A DNA stretch of 64,000 bases from Antrihabitans cavernicola (GTDB taxonomy: Bacteria; Actinomycetota; Actinomycetes; Mycobacteriales; Mycobacteriaceae). The translations under genes and the position numbers were made by a program. The notes below the pieces were generated by a model. That model saw only the letters and a list, made by a program, of their open reading frames with translations. It searched no databases and was not told the origin of the DNA. The stretch is from contig NZ_VLNY01000002.1 in the NCBI RefSeq assembly GCF_008297975.1, positions 124,001-188,000 of the forward strand, written 5' to 3'. Positions 1 through 8,079 of the stretch are shown one piece after another (positions within the stretch are counted from its first letter, which is position 1; each line of letters opens with the position of its first letter).

Positions 1-2
1 AC

Positions 3-959
3 AGCATTGCCGAACAATTCGTGAAGATTGCGCAGCCCGAAATTCGCGAGCTGGTTCACAACCTGATGCGGCGCGAAAATCCGCGCCTGTGGTACAACCT
101 GCCCGGCTTTGCCAAGGAAGCAATCTATCGGCGGGTCGAAAGCGAACTCCCCGAGAACGCCAGCCGAATCACGGCGACCCTCGGCGATCACATCGAAGAA
201 CTGCTCGATCCCAAGTGGATGGCGATCCGGCATCTGACCGAGCATCCGAAACTGCTCAACAGCATCTTCCGCGAGATGGGCGCCAAAGAGCTGAAGTTCA
301 TGGTCAACTTCGGCTTCTACTTCGGCTACCCGATGGGTTTCGTCCTGGTCGGCGTGCTGCACCTGCTGCCGTTCTGGTGGGTGCTACCGCTCGGCGGTGT
401 CGTGATCGGCTACATCGTCAACTATCTGGGTATCACGCTGATCTACGAGCCGATCCAGCCCACCCGCTGGTTGCCGTGGCGCCAGGGGCTGATGCTCAAG
501 CGAAGGCCAGAAGTGATCGGCGGTTTTGCGGACCTGATCGCCGACGACGTCATCACGACCGAGAACATCGCCAAGGAACTGATGTTCGGGCCCCGATCCG
601 ATCGCACCCGCCAGATGCTGGAGACAGTCATGGGCGGCGCGATCGATCACGCCGTCGGGCGTGCGCGGATTGCGGTCAAGATGTCGGTCGGTAGCGAGGA
701 GTACGACCGACTTCAGGTCGCCATCGCCCCCGCGGCGATGAAGTTCGCCACCGACGCGATGAGTGACAGAGAGTTTTCCGCACAGCAGGCGGGTCGTATT
801 CGATTGTTCGTCGCGACCCAGATGAGCAAGCTCAGCCTCGAGGATTTCGTCGATCTACTGCGGTCGGCGACCAAACAGGACGAGTGGCTGCTGTTCGTTC
901 ACGGTGCGGTATTAGGGTCACTTGGTGGCTTCCTGCACCTGGCGATTTTCGGGGTGTGA
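3..959 (+). CDS. DUF445-like membrane protein (5' end cut off)
   Basis: The reading frame is open from the first bases of the window, so the true start probably lies upstream; an internal GTG at position 21 is the first start seen. The visible part is about 318 residues. A soluble N-terminal part is followed by two hydrophobic segments (roughly residues 95-140) ending in a GYIVNYLGI stretch, then a WRQGLMLKRR element, a long helical region, and a last hydrophobic segment at the C-terminus. The NYL-I...P and RR-E pattern after the membrane segments resembles the DUF445 family of membrane proteins of unknown function. The next gene starts 21 bases downstream on the same strand. The function is not known. 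Confidence 0.6.
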   Translation, partial: SIAEQFVKIAQPEIRELVHNLMRRENPRLWYNLPGFAKEAIYRRVESELPENASRITATLGDHIEELLDPKWMAIRHLTEHPKLLNSIFREMGAKELKFMVNFGFYFGYPMGFVLVGVLHLLPFWWVLPLGGVVIGYIVNYLGITLIYEPIQPTRWLPWRQGLMLKRRPEVIGGFADLIADDVITTENIAKELMFGPRSDRTRQMLETVMGGAIDHAVGRARIAVKMSVGSEEYDRLQVAIAPAAMKFATDAMSDREFSAQQAGRIRLFVATQMSKLSLEDFVDLLRSATKQDEWLLFVHGAVLGSLGGFLHLAIFGV

Positions 960-980
960 CCGACGCGATGGGACATCGAC

Positions 981-1865
981 ATGGCTAGCGAAATTGCACG
1001 AAGCGGCAACAATGAGGTCACACGCACCGGTGCCAATCTGCCCGCGCAGATCAGCCCCGAGGCGCGCATTCTGCGGGGCGTCTTCCGGGTTGCGGGTCTC
1101 GCCGCGGGTACCGCCATACGCGGCGGAACCTGGGCGGCCGGAACCACCATCGACGCAGGCAGGCAGGTGGTCGCCGCGGCGATGGAGGGCGACTCACCCG
1201 AAGACGTAGCCGAGCGCGCGTCGGCCCGTTTGCGGTCGCTTGCCCGGACCACTCTCGGTGTCACCGAAGAGTCGGTGCGCGAGATCGTCAGCTACGTGCC
1301 GACCGGAAATCTGCAGTCCGGCAACGACGCAACGCCGACACTGACGTCGCGCGAAAGCTCGGCCGAGGAGTTGCGACGTCGTGGCGACGAACTGCTTGCG
1401 ACCTCCGCCAACGTGTACAGCGAAGACGCGATGCATCCCGCGTACGGGCGAATCCTGGGCGAGTTGGCGCCGGACGAGGCGCGGATGCTCCGTTTCCTGG
1501 CACTCAACGGCAACCAGCCGATCGTCGACGTGCGTACCAACCGGCCGTTGGGCATCGGGTCCGAATTGATCGAATCGGACCTGTCGTCGGTGTCGGAACA
1601 GGCCGGGTGCAGGCATCCGGAGCGGTCGCGCTCGTATCTGATCAATCTGAAGCGCTTGGGGCTCTTGGCGATCGCCGACGAACCGGTGGAGCTGAGTCGG
1701 TACATGGTGCTCGAGGTGCAGCCGAAGGTCGATGCCGCGGTCAAACGTGCCGGGCGTGCGCCGAAGATCGTCCGCAAGCGCGTCGCCCTCACCGATTTCG
1801 GCGTCGACTTCTGCCGAACCTGCTTCACGCTCGAATCGTCGAACGCCACCGGAATCGGTATTTGA
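981..1865 (+). CDS. Abi-alpha / DUF4393-like protein
   Basis: A 294-residue protein. The N-terminal third has an Ala/Gly-rich amphipathic stretch (about residues 30-70). The middle and C-terminal part carries an EARMLRFLALNG segment followed by a ...LINLKRLGL segment, as in DUF4393 proteins, some of which are named Abi-alpha after a proposed link to phage abortive infection. No catalytic motif is visible. It follows the DUF445-like gene by 21 bases, so the two are probably co-transcribed. A defence role would be a guess from the family name only; nothing else nearby looks like a defence system. Confidence 0.55.
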   Translation: MASEIARSGNNEVTRTGANLPAQISPEARILRGVFRVAGLAAGTAIRGGTWAAGTTIDAGRQVVAAAMEGDSPEDVAERASARLRSLARTTLGVTEESVREIVSYVPTGNLQSGNDATPTLTSRESSAEELRRRGDELLATSANVYSEDAMHPAYGRILGELAPDEARMLRFLALNGNQPIVDVRTNRPLGIGSELIESDLSSVSEQAGCRHPERSRSYLINLKRLGLLAIADEPVELSRYMVLEVQPKVDAAVKRAGRAPKIVRKRVALTDFGVDFCRTCFTLESSNATGIGI

Positions 1866-1925
1866 CGCAGATTCGTCACGGCAATTCGCGCATCGAAGTG
1901 TCGGCGCAGGTGAGATGGTATCTAC

Positions 1926-2408
1926 ATGGACCACGACGCTGTCGCAGCCATCAGTCGTCTCAAGTACCGCTACCTGCGTTGCCTCGACACCAAGTCGTGG
2001 GACGATTTCGCCGACACGATGGTCGCGGAGGCAACGTCCACCTACGGTGAGGCGCTCCAGTTCGAGTCACGCGACGAGTTCGTCGCCTTCATGCGCAACA
2101 CGCTCGGAACGCACGTCATCACCGAGCATCGGTGCGACCACCCGGAGATCGACATCGACCCTGGCGGCGAAACCGCTACCGGGACTTGGTACCTGGCCGA
2201 TACGGTGATGATTCCCGAGCACAACATGGTGCTGCGTGGCGCGGCGTTCTACTCCGACAACTATCGGCTGTGCGACGACGGAAAATGGCGCATCGTGCAC
2301 ACCGGCTATGAGCGCACCTACGAGGGAGTCTTCTCGCTCACCGACATTCCCAGCTTCCGCTTGACCTCCAACCGATGGGCGCTCTCGGAATCGTCGTCGT
2401 GGTCATGA
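1926..2408 (+). CDS. SnoaL-like (NTF2-fold) protein
   Basis: A 160-residue protein with the pattern of the SnoaL_4/NTF2-like fold: an early AAISRLKYRYLRCLD helix with a conserved Tyr and Asp, then a strand-rich region (ATGTWYLADT, RGAAFYSDNY) and a terminal KWRIVHTGYERTY strand with the Arg-Tyr pair often seen in this group. Members include polyketide cyclases, dehydratases and many uncharacterised proteins. The stop codon overlaps the start of the next gene as ATGA, so translation of the two is probably coupled. The substrate cannot be deduced. Confidence 0.7.
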   Translation: MDHDAVAAISRLKYRYLRCLDTKSWDDFADTMVAEATSTYGEALQFESRDEFVAFMRNTLGTHVITEHRCDHPEIDIDPGGETATGTWYLADTVMIPEHNMVLRGAAFYSDNYRLCDDGKWRIVHTGYERTYEGVFSLTDIPSFRLTSNRWALSESSSWS

Positions 2409-3079
2409 CCTCGGTGGTGGCCGGCTCGTTGGGTTCGGATTTTTCGCTGTTGCATCCGAAAGTGGCTTGGCGCTTCGGCTTTTCGTCGGCCGACGACGTC
2501 TGTCAGATCGGCACGGGCGTGATGGAGGAGATCAGCGCCACTAGATTGCTGCCCGCTCCGGTGCTCCGGATCGGTGCGCGCCGGGGGCTGTTTCCGCCCG
2601 GTGTCGGCGCAAACGTTCCGTTCACGATTGCCAACTATGCCTATCGAGACACCCTCGGACGTGAGGTGCTGGCCTTCGGCCGTAGATTCGCGTTCCCCGG
2701 CCGCACCGGCATTCTCAACTCCCTGATGGTCACCGGTACCGACAGTGCGCTGGACTATCTGGGCAACAAGCCGGACATGGTGGTGCACACCTCGTGCTCC
2801 GTCGGCGAAGACGGAGCGTTGTTGCTGCACAGCGATCCGCCCCGAGTTCTGACGTGGCCGTTCACGATTCGCGCGCCCGCGGTCATGTCCGCGATCACCG
2901 AGGCACGCGAGGGGTGGGACGAGACGAATCAGCGTCACACCATCGAAGTGTCGGTGCGCAGCCCGGCGATGGGGGAGTTGCTGAGCTATCGGGGCTGGTT
3001 CACTGCTGTTGCGAAACCTTGTACACGAGAAGAGATTCCGGCCGAGTTGATCCCCGCCCACATCGAATCGCGGGAGTGA
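2405..3079 (+). CDS. DUF4166-like protein
   Basis: The ATG at 2405 is chosen because it overlaps the SnoaL gene's TGA and puts MTSVVAGSLG directly before the family-like block DFSLLHPKVAWRFG; an upstream in-frame ATG at 2375 would add ten hydrophobic residues. This gives 224 residues. The block G-DF--LHP---RRFG followed by IGTGVME and a later TGIL-S-M-V segment is typical of DUF4166, a soluble family of unknown function. It lies in a coupled string with SnoaL-like, VOC and PNPOx-like genes, which hints at metabolism of a small molecule but does not identify it. Confidence 0.6.
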   Translation: MTSVVAGSLGSDFSLLHPKVAWRFGFSSADDVCQIGTGVMEEISATRLLPAPVLRIGARRGLFPPGVGANVPFTIANYAYRDTLGREVLAFGRRFAFPGRTGILNSLMVTGTDSALDYLGNKPDMVVHTSCSVGEDGALLLHSDPPRVLTWPFTIRAPAVMSAITEAREGWDETNQRHTIEVSVRSPAMGELLSYRGWFTAVAKPCTREEIPAELIPAHIESRE

Positions 3080-3092
3080 GGAGCGAAACCAG

Positions 3093-3512
3093 ATGAACGA
3101 CACGCCTTTTCCCCGTCCCGGTGCGCTTCCGTACCTCACGGTGCGCGGTGCCAGCGCAGCCATCGACTGGTATCGCAAGGCTTTCGATGCCGAGGTGATC
3201 GGCGAGCCGATCGTGATGGACGACGGGCGCATCGGGCACGCCGAGCTACGGCTACATACCGGGATGATCTACCTGGCTGAGGAATTCCCCGAAATCGGTT
3301 TGACAGCACCGGAATCCGGAGCCACCTCGGTGTCGATGATGTTGCCAGTCGCCGACACCGACGACGTTCTCGCACGTGCACACGATGCGGGCGGAACGGT
3401 GGAGCGGTGGATCTCCGAGAGTTACGGACACCGAAACGCCACGCTGATCGACCCCTTCGGTCATCGCTGGATGCTGAGCGGCCCGTTGAAGGATCCGACG
3501 GACGTCGGATGA
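3093..3512 (+). CDS. VOC-family (glyoxalase/PhnB-like) protein
   Basis: A 139-residue protein with a good Shine-Dalgarno sequence (GAGGAG) nine bases before its ATG. It shows the paired beta-alpha-beta-beta-beta modules of the vicinal oxygen chelate superfamily: LPYLTVRGASAAIDWYRKAF at the N-terminus and a C-terminal ATLIDPFGHRWML segment. These positions supply the DPFG-W signature and metal ligands in related PhnB/YdcK-type proteins. The superfamily includes glyoxalases, dioxygenases and antibiotic-binding proteins; the specific reaction is not evident. Its TGA overlaps the ATG of the next gene. Confidence 0.75.
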   Translation: MNDTPFPRPGALPYLTVRGASAAIDWYRKAFDAEVIGEPIVMDDGRIGHAELRLHTGMIYLAEEFPEIGLTAPESGATSVSMMLPVADTDDVLARAHDAGGTVERWISESYGHRNATLIDPFGHRWMLSGPLKDPTDVG

Positions 3513-4195
3513 GCGAGGTCGGTCCGCGAGACAGTCTGCCGGACATCAGATCGTGGCTACGCACGTTCCCGATGGCGGCGTTGGACAGGCCAGATTCGTC
3601 GCCGCCCGATCCTGCGGTCGAACCGTACGTCGTGTTTCTGGATTGGCTGGAACACGCTGCCGTTTCGGGGATCCCGGAGGCCAACGTCGGTGTGCTCGCG
3701 ACGGCGGGAGTTGGCGGTGGAGCTGACGCCCGTGTGCTGGTGCTGCGCGATGTGACGCCGAACGGCTGGTGGTTCTCCGGCCCGGTCTTCTCGCCGAAAG
3801 GTCTTCAGCTAGAGGCCGATCCGTTTGCGGCGCTGACGTTCTACTGGCGTGAACACGGGCGGCAGGTGCGCATCGTCGGAGCTGCTCGATCGGGCGATGC
3901 CGCTACGACAGCCCGGGACTTCCGGGATCGTTCGCCCACGGCACGCGCAGTCGCGTCGGCCAGCGAACAGAGCGAGGTGCTCGCTGACGAGGTCGAGTAT
4001 CGACGAGCGGTCGACAAGGCCGCCGCGGTGATCGAAGGCAACTCGTCGTTTGTTCCGGACCATTGGCGCGCATGGTGTTTGGTGGCCACCAGCGTCGAGT
4101 TCTGGCAAGCAGATCCGGGCCGGCGGCACCTACGCTGGCGCTACAGCCGGGCCGACGAGACGCGGAGCTGGTCACAGCAGACACTGTGGCCGTGA
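3509..4195 (+). CDS. Pyridoxamine 5'-phosphate oxidase-family protein
   Basis: The start at 3509 (ATGA overlap with the VOC gene) gives 228 residues; the frame stays open upstream inside the VOC gene but lacks family sequence there. The protein has the split-barrel flavin-binding pattern of PdxH relatives: VLRDVTPNGWWFSG, then SPKGLQLEADPFAALTFYW, RQVRIVGAA, and a C-terminal W-x5-RRHLRWRY segment like the PdxH end that contacts FMN and PLP. It could be a true PNP/PMP oxidase in vitamin B6 metabolism or an F420/FMN-dependent relative. It ends two bases from the convergent pnuC gene. Confidence 0.7.
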   Translation: MSEVGPRDSLPDIRSWLRTFPMAALDRPDSSPPDPAVEPYVVFLDWLEHAAVSGIPEANVGVLATAGVGGGADARVLVLRDVTPNGWWFSGPVFSPKGLQLEADPFAALTFYWREHGRQVRIVGAARSGDAATTARDFRDRSPTARAVASASEQSEVLADEVEYRRAVDKAAAVIEGNSSFVPDHWRAWCLVATSVEFWQADPGRRHLRWRYSRADETRSWSQQTLWP

Positions 4196-4196
4196 A

Positions 4197-4922
4197 CTAT
4201 CGCAGCGGTACCGACTGGCGTTGCAGCGGCGGTTCCGAGCCGGTCGCTTTGAGCCACACGACGAAGCCCCAGACGACGAATCCCGCATAGACCAGATAGA
4301 GCGTCGCCGACGGGTAGTAGCCCGCCTTCAGCAGTAGCGGGACGCCGACAGCGTCTACGCCGATCCAAATCAGCCAGAACTCCGTCCAGCCGCGCGCCAT
4401 GCCGTAGGTCGCGAGCACGGAGCCGGTGAAGATCCAGGCCTCGGACCATTTGCCGTACGAGCCGATCATGCCGAAGATCTGCGCGAACACGACGGTCCCG
4501 ACGAGCATGGCCCCGATCAGGAACCAGCGATCGCGAGCGCTCGCCCAGTGTGGCCGAACCGCGTTGGCGGACGGTGAGCCGTCGCGCGTTGCCCGCCACT
4601 GCCACCAGCCGTAGCCGCTGACCAGAATGAACAGAATTTGGCGTCCGGCTTGGCCCGCAAGGTCGAGCGCTTGCGGGGTGTGGAAGACACCGCCGAGAAA
4701 CACGGTGAACAGCAAGACGTTGCCTGCAACACCGACCGGCCACGCCCACACGCGGCGGCGCATGCCGCCCACAGCCGATGCGAGGCCGAAGAGGTTGCCG
4801 ATGATCTCGCGCCAGAGAATCTCCGACCCGGCGATCTGCAACTTTGCGTCGAGCAGTGCGACCAATGGATTCACCACCGGTGCAACTCCGTTGCCTGTGA
4901 GTGAAATTCCGTGCCAGGGCAC
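4197..4922 (-). CDS. pnuC: Nicotinamide mononucleotide/riboside transporter PnuC
   Basis: A 241-residue polytopic membrane protein with about seven hydrophobic segments. The block WTEFWLIWIGVDAVGVPLL near the C-terminus is the PnuC signature, and the N-terminal EIIGNLFGLASAVGG segment also fits. PnuC proteins move nicotinamide riboside (or related vitamins) across the inner membrane by facilitated diffusion. The outermost GTG start has no clear ribosome-binding site; a GTG at about 4880 lies eight bases after a GGAG and removes a poorly conserved leader, so the real start may be there. It faces the PNPOx-like gene tail to tail. Confidence 0.85.
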   Translation of the reverse strand: MPWHGISLTGNGVAPVVNPLVALLDAKLQIAGSEILWREIIGNLFGLASAVGGMRRRVWAWPVGVAGNVLLFTVFLGGVFHTPQALDLAGQAGRQILFILVSGYGWWQWRATRDGSPSANAVRPHWASARDRWFLIGAMLVGTVVFAQIFGMIGSYGKWSEAWIFTGSVLATYGMARGWTEFWLIWIGVDAVGVPLLLKAGYYPSATLYLVYAGFVVWGFVVWLKATGSEPPLQRQSVPLR

Positions 4923-4952
4923 CGAAATTCACGCACTGGCGCGCAGCGCCGC

Positions 4953-6614
4953 TCAGTCGGCGGCCGCAACCAGCGGCTCCAAGGTGAGCTCGGGCATTTC
5001 CTTCTGGATGTACTGCAGGCGCCATTTGTCGCTGACCAGGGCGAGGAGCACCCCGTCCGACCTGGTGAACACCTCGACGCCGCGTTGCCTGCCGAGTTCC
5101 ACCGCCGACTCGGCATCGGTGCGCCGAGCCAACCCGTAACCGAGCGGTTCCATCCTGGCTTCGACATTGAACTCCGCCTTCATACGTGCTGCGACGACCT
5201 CGAACTGCATCGGACCGACGGCAGCGAGCACGGGGGAGGCGTCGCCGCGAATATCGTTGCGCAGCACCTGAACAACCCCTTCGGAGTCGAGCTGATCGAC
5301 GGCCTTGCGGAACTGTTTGTACTTGCTTGCGCTCTCGGCACGCAGGATCGAGAAGAACTCGGGCGCGAACGACGGGATCGGCGGAAACTCGACCTTCTTG
5401 TCCGTGTAGAGCGTGTGGCCGGGTGCCAGCGCCGTCGCGTTGACAAGGCCGACCACATCGCCCGGGTATGCGCTGTCCACTGTCGAGCGCTCGCGGCCGA
5501 ACACGGTCTGCGCGTACTTGGTGGTGAACGGCTTGCCGGTCTGCGCGTGGGTGACCACCATGCCCCGCTCGAAGACCCCGGACACGATCCGCATGAACGC
5601 GAGACGATCGCGGTGGGCGGTATCCATACCGGCCTGCACCTTGAACACGACCGCGCTGAACGGGTCGGTCACTTCGCGCTCGTGATCGTCGATGTCGGTG
5701 CGGCTGTGCGGTGGCGGAGCGAGCTCCACCAGCGTCTCGAGGATCTCCTTGACGCCGAAGTTCAACATGGCCGACGCGTAGATCACCGGTGACGTATGGC
5801 CCGCGAGGAACAGTTCCTGATCGTGATCCTGGCCGGTGGCCGAGAGCAGTTCGCTCTCTTCGGCTGCGGTGACCCACTCGTCGCCTTCGCGTGCCAGCGC
5901 GGCGTCGACGTCGAGGAGTTCCTCGGGTGCGATGGTCGCGCCGCCTGCGGTCCGCGTGAACCGGATGTATTCCTGTGCCCTGCCTTCTTCACCACGTCGT
6001 AGCAATCCGCGGAAATCGCCCGCGATGCCGACGGGGAGAAACAGTGGGGTCGGCGTGAGCCCGATCCGCTCCTGAATCTCGTCGAGCAGTTCCAGCGGCG
6101 CGCGGCCTGGCCGGTCCCACTTGTTGATGACGGTGATGACGGGGATTCCGCGGTGGCGACAGACCTGGAACAGCTTGAGCGTTTGTGGCTCCAAGCCTTT
6201 CGCGGCGTCGATCAGCATCACTGCGGCATCGACGGCTGTGAGAACGCGGTAGGTGTCTTCCGAGAAGTCGGAGTGCCCGGGGGTGTCGACGAGGTTGATG
6301 ACGCTGTCTTCGTAGTTGAACTGCAGGGCTGTCGAGCTGACCGAGATGCCGCGCGCCTTCTCCATCTCCATCCAGTCGGACACGGTGGAGCGACGCCCCG
6401 CCTTGCCGTGGATGGCGCCTGCCTCGGAGATCATCCTGGCGTGCAGCGCGAGGGCTTCGGTGAGAGTCGACTTACCGGCGTCGGGGTGCGAGATCACCGC
6501 GAACGTTCGCCGACGGGCGACTTCGGCGTCGAGGCCCTTGCTTGTCGCACCGGTGCCGCTGGGAGACGTCGATTCGGCGGTAGTGGAGTCAGCCGATTCG
6601 GGCGGCGTAGTCAA
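4953..6614 (-). CDS. prfC: Peptide chain release factor 3 (RF3)
   Basis: A 553-residue translational GTPase. The G1 loop SHPDAGKST is at residues 42-50, the G3 DTPGHSDF box and a G4 NKWD box follow; the Trp replaces the more common Leu. The C-terminal RF3 domain includes RMKAEFNVEARMEPL. RF3 recycles RF1/RF2 from the ribosome after peptide release. The start is a TTG six bases after a strong AGAGGA, and an extra 25-residue Ser/Thr/Pro-rich leader precedes the GTPase domain. The gene appears to stand alone, upstream of pnuC on the same strand with a 30-base gap. Confidence 0.93.
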   Translation of the reverse strand: MTTPPESADSTTAESTSPSGTGATSKGLDAEVARRRTFAVISHPDAGKSTLTEALALHARMISEAGAIHGKAGRRSTVSDWMEMEKARGISVSSTALQFNYEDSVINLVDTPGHSDFSEDTYRVLTAVDAAVMLIDAAKGLEPQTLKLFQVCRHRGIPVITVINKWDRPGRAPLELLDEIQERIGLTPTPLFLPVGIAGDFRGLLRRGEEGRAQEYIRFTRTAGGATIAPEELLDVDAALAREGDEWVTAAEESELLSATGQDHDQELFLAGHTSPVIYASAMLNFGVKEILETLVELAPPPHSRTDIDDHEREVTDPFSAVVFKVQAGMDTAHRDRLAFMRIVSGVFERGMVVTHAQTGKPFTTKYAQTVFGRERSTVDSAYPGDVVGLVNATALAPGHTLYTDKKVEFPPIPSFAPEFFSILRAESASKYKQFRKAVDQLDSEGVVQVLRNDIRGDASPVLAAVGPMQFEVVAARMKAEFNVEARMEPLGYGLARRTDAESAVELGRQRGVEVFTRSDGVLLALVSDKWRLQYIQKEMPELTLEPLVAAAD

Positions 6615-6686
6615 CGGTGGTCCTCTCTACAGATTTTGTCTGAGTTACGGTACTGGATTCGACGTCGCAACTCCGATCTGTGCAGG

Positions 6687-7271
6687 TCAAACCGCTAGGT
6701 GAGCGTGGACAGCCCGCGCGATCAAGTCGCGCAGATCGACTGGACCGGCAACAAGTTCCACGCTCCGGTTAGCGGCGAGCACCGCGATTCCGTGCACGTT
6801 GGTCCACAGCGCGAGGCTACGAACGGCCGCGTCGTCGCAGTCCGCCACAGCGGCGTCGACCAGTTCGACGATGGCTGCGAACAGCGGCAGCGTGACCTCG
6901 CGGAGCGGAGCGCCATCCACAAGTCCGCCGTCGATCGGGTCGTGGCGAAACATCAACTCGAACATCGCAGGCCTGTCCACGGCGAACTCGACGAACTCGA
7001 TGCCGAGCGCTGTCAACTTGTCGGTCGGGTCTTCGCTACCCGCAACGATGGGCTGGAAGCGACTCAGCAGATCGTCGAATCCGGATCGAGCCACAGCGGC
7101 GAGCAGGTCGCGATGCGTCGGAAAGTATCTGCGCGGAGCCCCGTGCGAGACACCGGCTTCCCGCGTGATCGCACGCAGTCCGAGTCCGTCCAGCCCGTCG
7201 CGCCCGAGCAGATCGGTGCCTGCGCGAACCAGTCGTCCTCGTAGTCCGTCGTCTGCCGCCACGAAAGACAT
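6687..7271 (-). CDS. TetR-family repressor
   Basis: A 194-residue TetR-type regulator. The N-terminal helix-turn-helix includes LRAITREAGVSHGAPRRYF, where the Tyr-Phe pair starts the fourth helix; the C-terminal part (RPAMFELMF ... LWTNVHGIAVL) resembles the WHG-type ligand-binding domain. It is divergent from the acyltransferase gene at 7315. A strong palindrome in the 43-base gap overlaps this gene's annotated start codon, which suggests that it represses itself and its neighbour. No ribosome-binding site precedes the ATG, so the transcript may be leaderless, or a GTG three codons in may be used. Confidence 0.85.
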   Translation of the reverse strand: MSFVAADDGLRGRLVRAGTDLLGRDGLDGLGLRAITREAGVSHGAPRRYFPTHRDLLAAVARSGFDDLLSRFQPIVAGSEDPTDKLTALGIEFVEFAVDRPAMFELMFRHDPIDGGLVDGAPLREVTLPLFAAIVELVDAAVADCDDAAVRSLALWTNVHGIAVLAANRSVELVAGPVDLRDLIARAVHAHLAV

Positions 7272-7302
7272 TGTCTACTATCGGTGCGTAGACAATGTCT
7301 AC
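7268..7302. promoter_or_regulatory. Palindromic operator between tetR and acyltransferase gene
   Basis: Two near-palindromes sit side by side. The right one, at 7288-7302, is GTAGACAATGTCTAC, whose 7-base arms are perfectly complementary around one central base. The left one, around 7264-7278, has the core AGACATTGTCT with the same right arm. Together they also form a perfect 11-base inverted repeat (ACATTGTCTAC at 7268-7278 against 7288-7298). Two 15-base sites with centres 24 bases apart, covering the start of the TetR gene and lying just before the ribosome-binding site of the acyltransferase gene (GAGAGG, 7303-7308), fit a TetR-type operator. Confidence 0.65.
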
Positions 7303-7314
7303 GAGAGGTTCGTC

Positions 7315-8001
7315 ATGCTCTATCCATTGCTCAAATACGTTCTGATCGGGCCGGTGCTGTGGGTGCTCGGCCGCCCGACTGTCGAAGGGGCTCAGCATAT
7401 TCCGTCATCGGGACCGGTGATTCTCGCCGGCAATCATCTGACGTTCGTCGATTCGCTGTACCTGCCGTTGGTGGTTCGTCGTCGCATCACGTTCGTCGCG
7501 AAGAGCGAGTACTTCACCGGCACCGGAATCAGGGGCGCGCTGAACCGCTGGTTCTACAAGGCCGTCGGGCAGGTGCCTATCGACCGCAGCGGCGGCGACG
7601 GCGCAACCGGCGCGCTCTCGGCGGCAACGCGCATTCTCGCTGCCGGCGGCATCTGGGGGATCTATCCGGAAGGCACCCGATCTCCGGACGGCCGGCTCTA
7701 CAAGGGCAAGACGGGGGTGATGCGCGTGGCGCTGGCGACAGGCGCGCCGGTGATCCCCGTAGTGATATCGGGAACCGAATCGGTCAACCCGCGCGGTCGC
7801 CGAGGCTGGCGTCTCGGCCGGGTCCACATCGCCTTCTGCGAGCCCCTCGACCTCTCGCGCTACCGCGAACTCGCGATGCACCGTGCGGTCGTCAGATCGG
7901 CCACCGACCAATTGATGCGCGAGCTGCAGCGCAAGTCTGGGCAGGAGTACGTGGACAGCTACGCGAATAGGTATCGAACCGAATCGGCGTCGGATTCGTG
8001 A
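7315..8001 (+). CDS. 1-acyl-glycerol-3-phosphate acyltransferase-like (PlsC family)
   Basis: The ATG at 7315 follows GAGAGG by six bases and gives 228 residues; the frame continues upstream but only through the antisense of the TetR gene. The protein has the acyltransferase motifs NHLTFVD (H41 to D46, the HX4D catalytic pair) and EGTRS (residues 119-123) plus the later VIPVVISGTE block. PlsC-type enzymes put the second acyl chain on lysophosphatidic acid at the membrane, and some relatives acylate other lipids. It is divergent from, and probably repressed by, the adjacent TetR protein. Confidence 0.85.
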   Translation: MLYPLLKYVLIGPVLWVLGRPTVEGAQHIPSSGPVILAGNHLTFVDSLYLPLVVRRRITFVAKSEYFTGTGIRGALNRWFYKAVGQVPIDRSGGDGATGALSAATRILAAGGIWGIYPEGTRSPDGRLYKGKTGVMRVALATGAPVIPVVISGTESVNPRGRRGWRLGRVHIAFCEPLDLSRYRELAMHRAVVRSATDQLMRELQRKSGQEYVDSYANRYRTESASDS

Positions 8002-8079
8002 ACTGCGATACGTGAGCGAAGTCATCCAGCCGGAACGTCGCCGCGAATAACTTTCTGTAGCGACACGACGGAGCCGACC

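Noticed and set aside
981-1865. Abi-alpha-like gene as part of a phage-defence island
   Set aside because: No partner, nuclease, toxin-antitoxin or other defence gene nearby; the link rests on a family nickname only.
4141-5877. A 578-codon frame overlapping pnuC and prfC on the same strand in another phase
   Set aside because: Arg/Ala/Gly-rich shadow translation without recognisable domains; both overlapped genes are clear.
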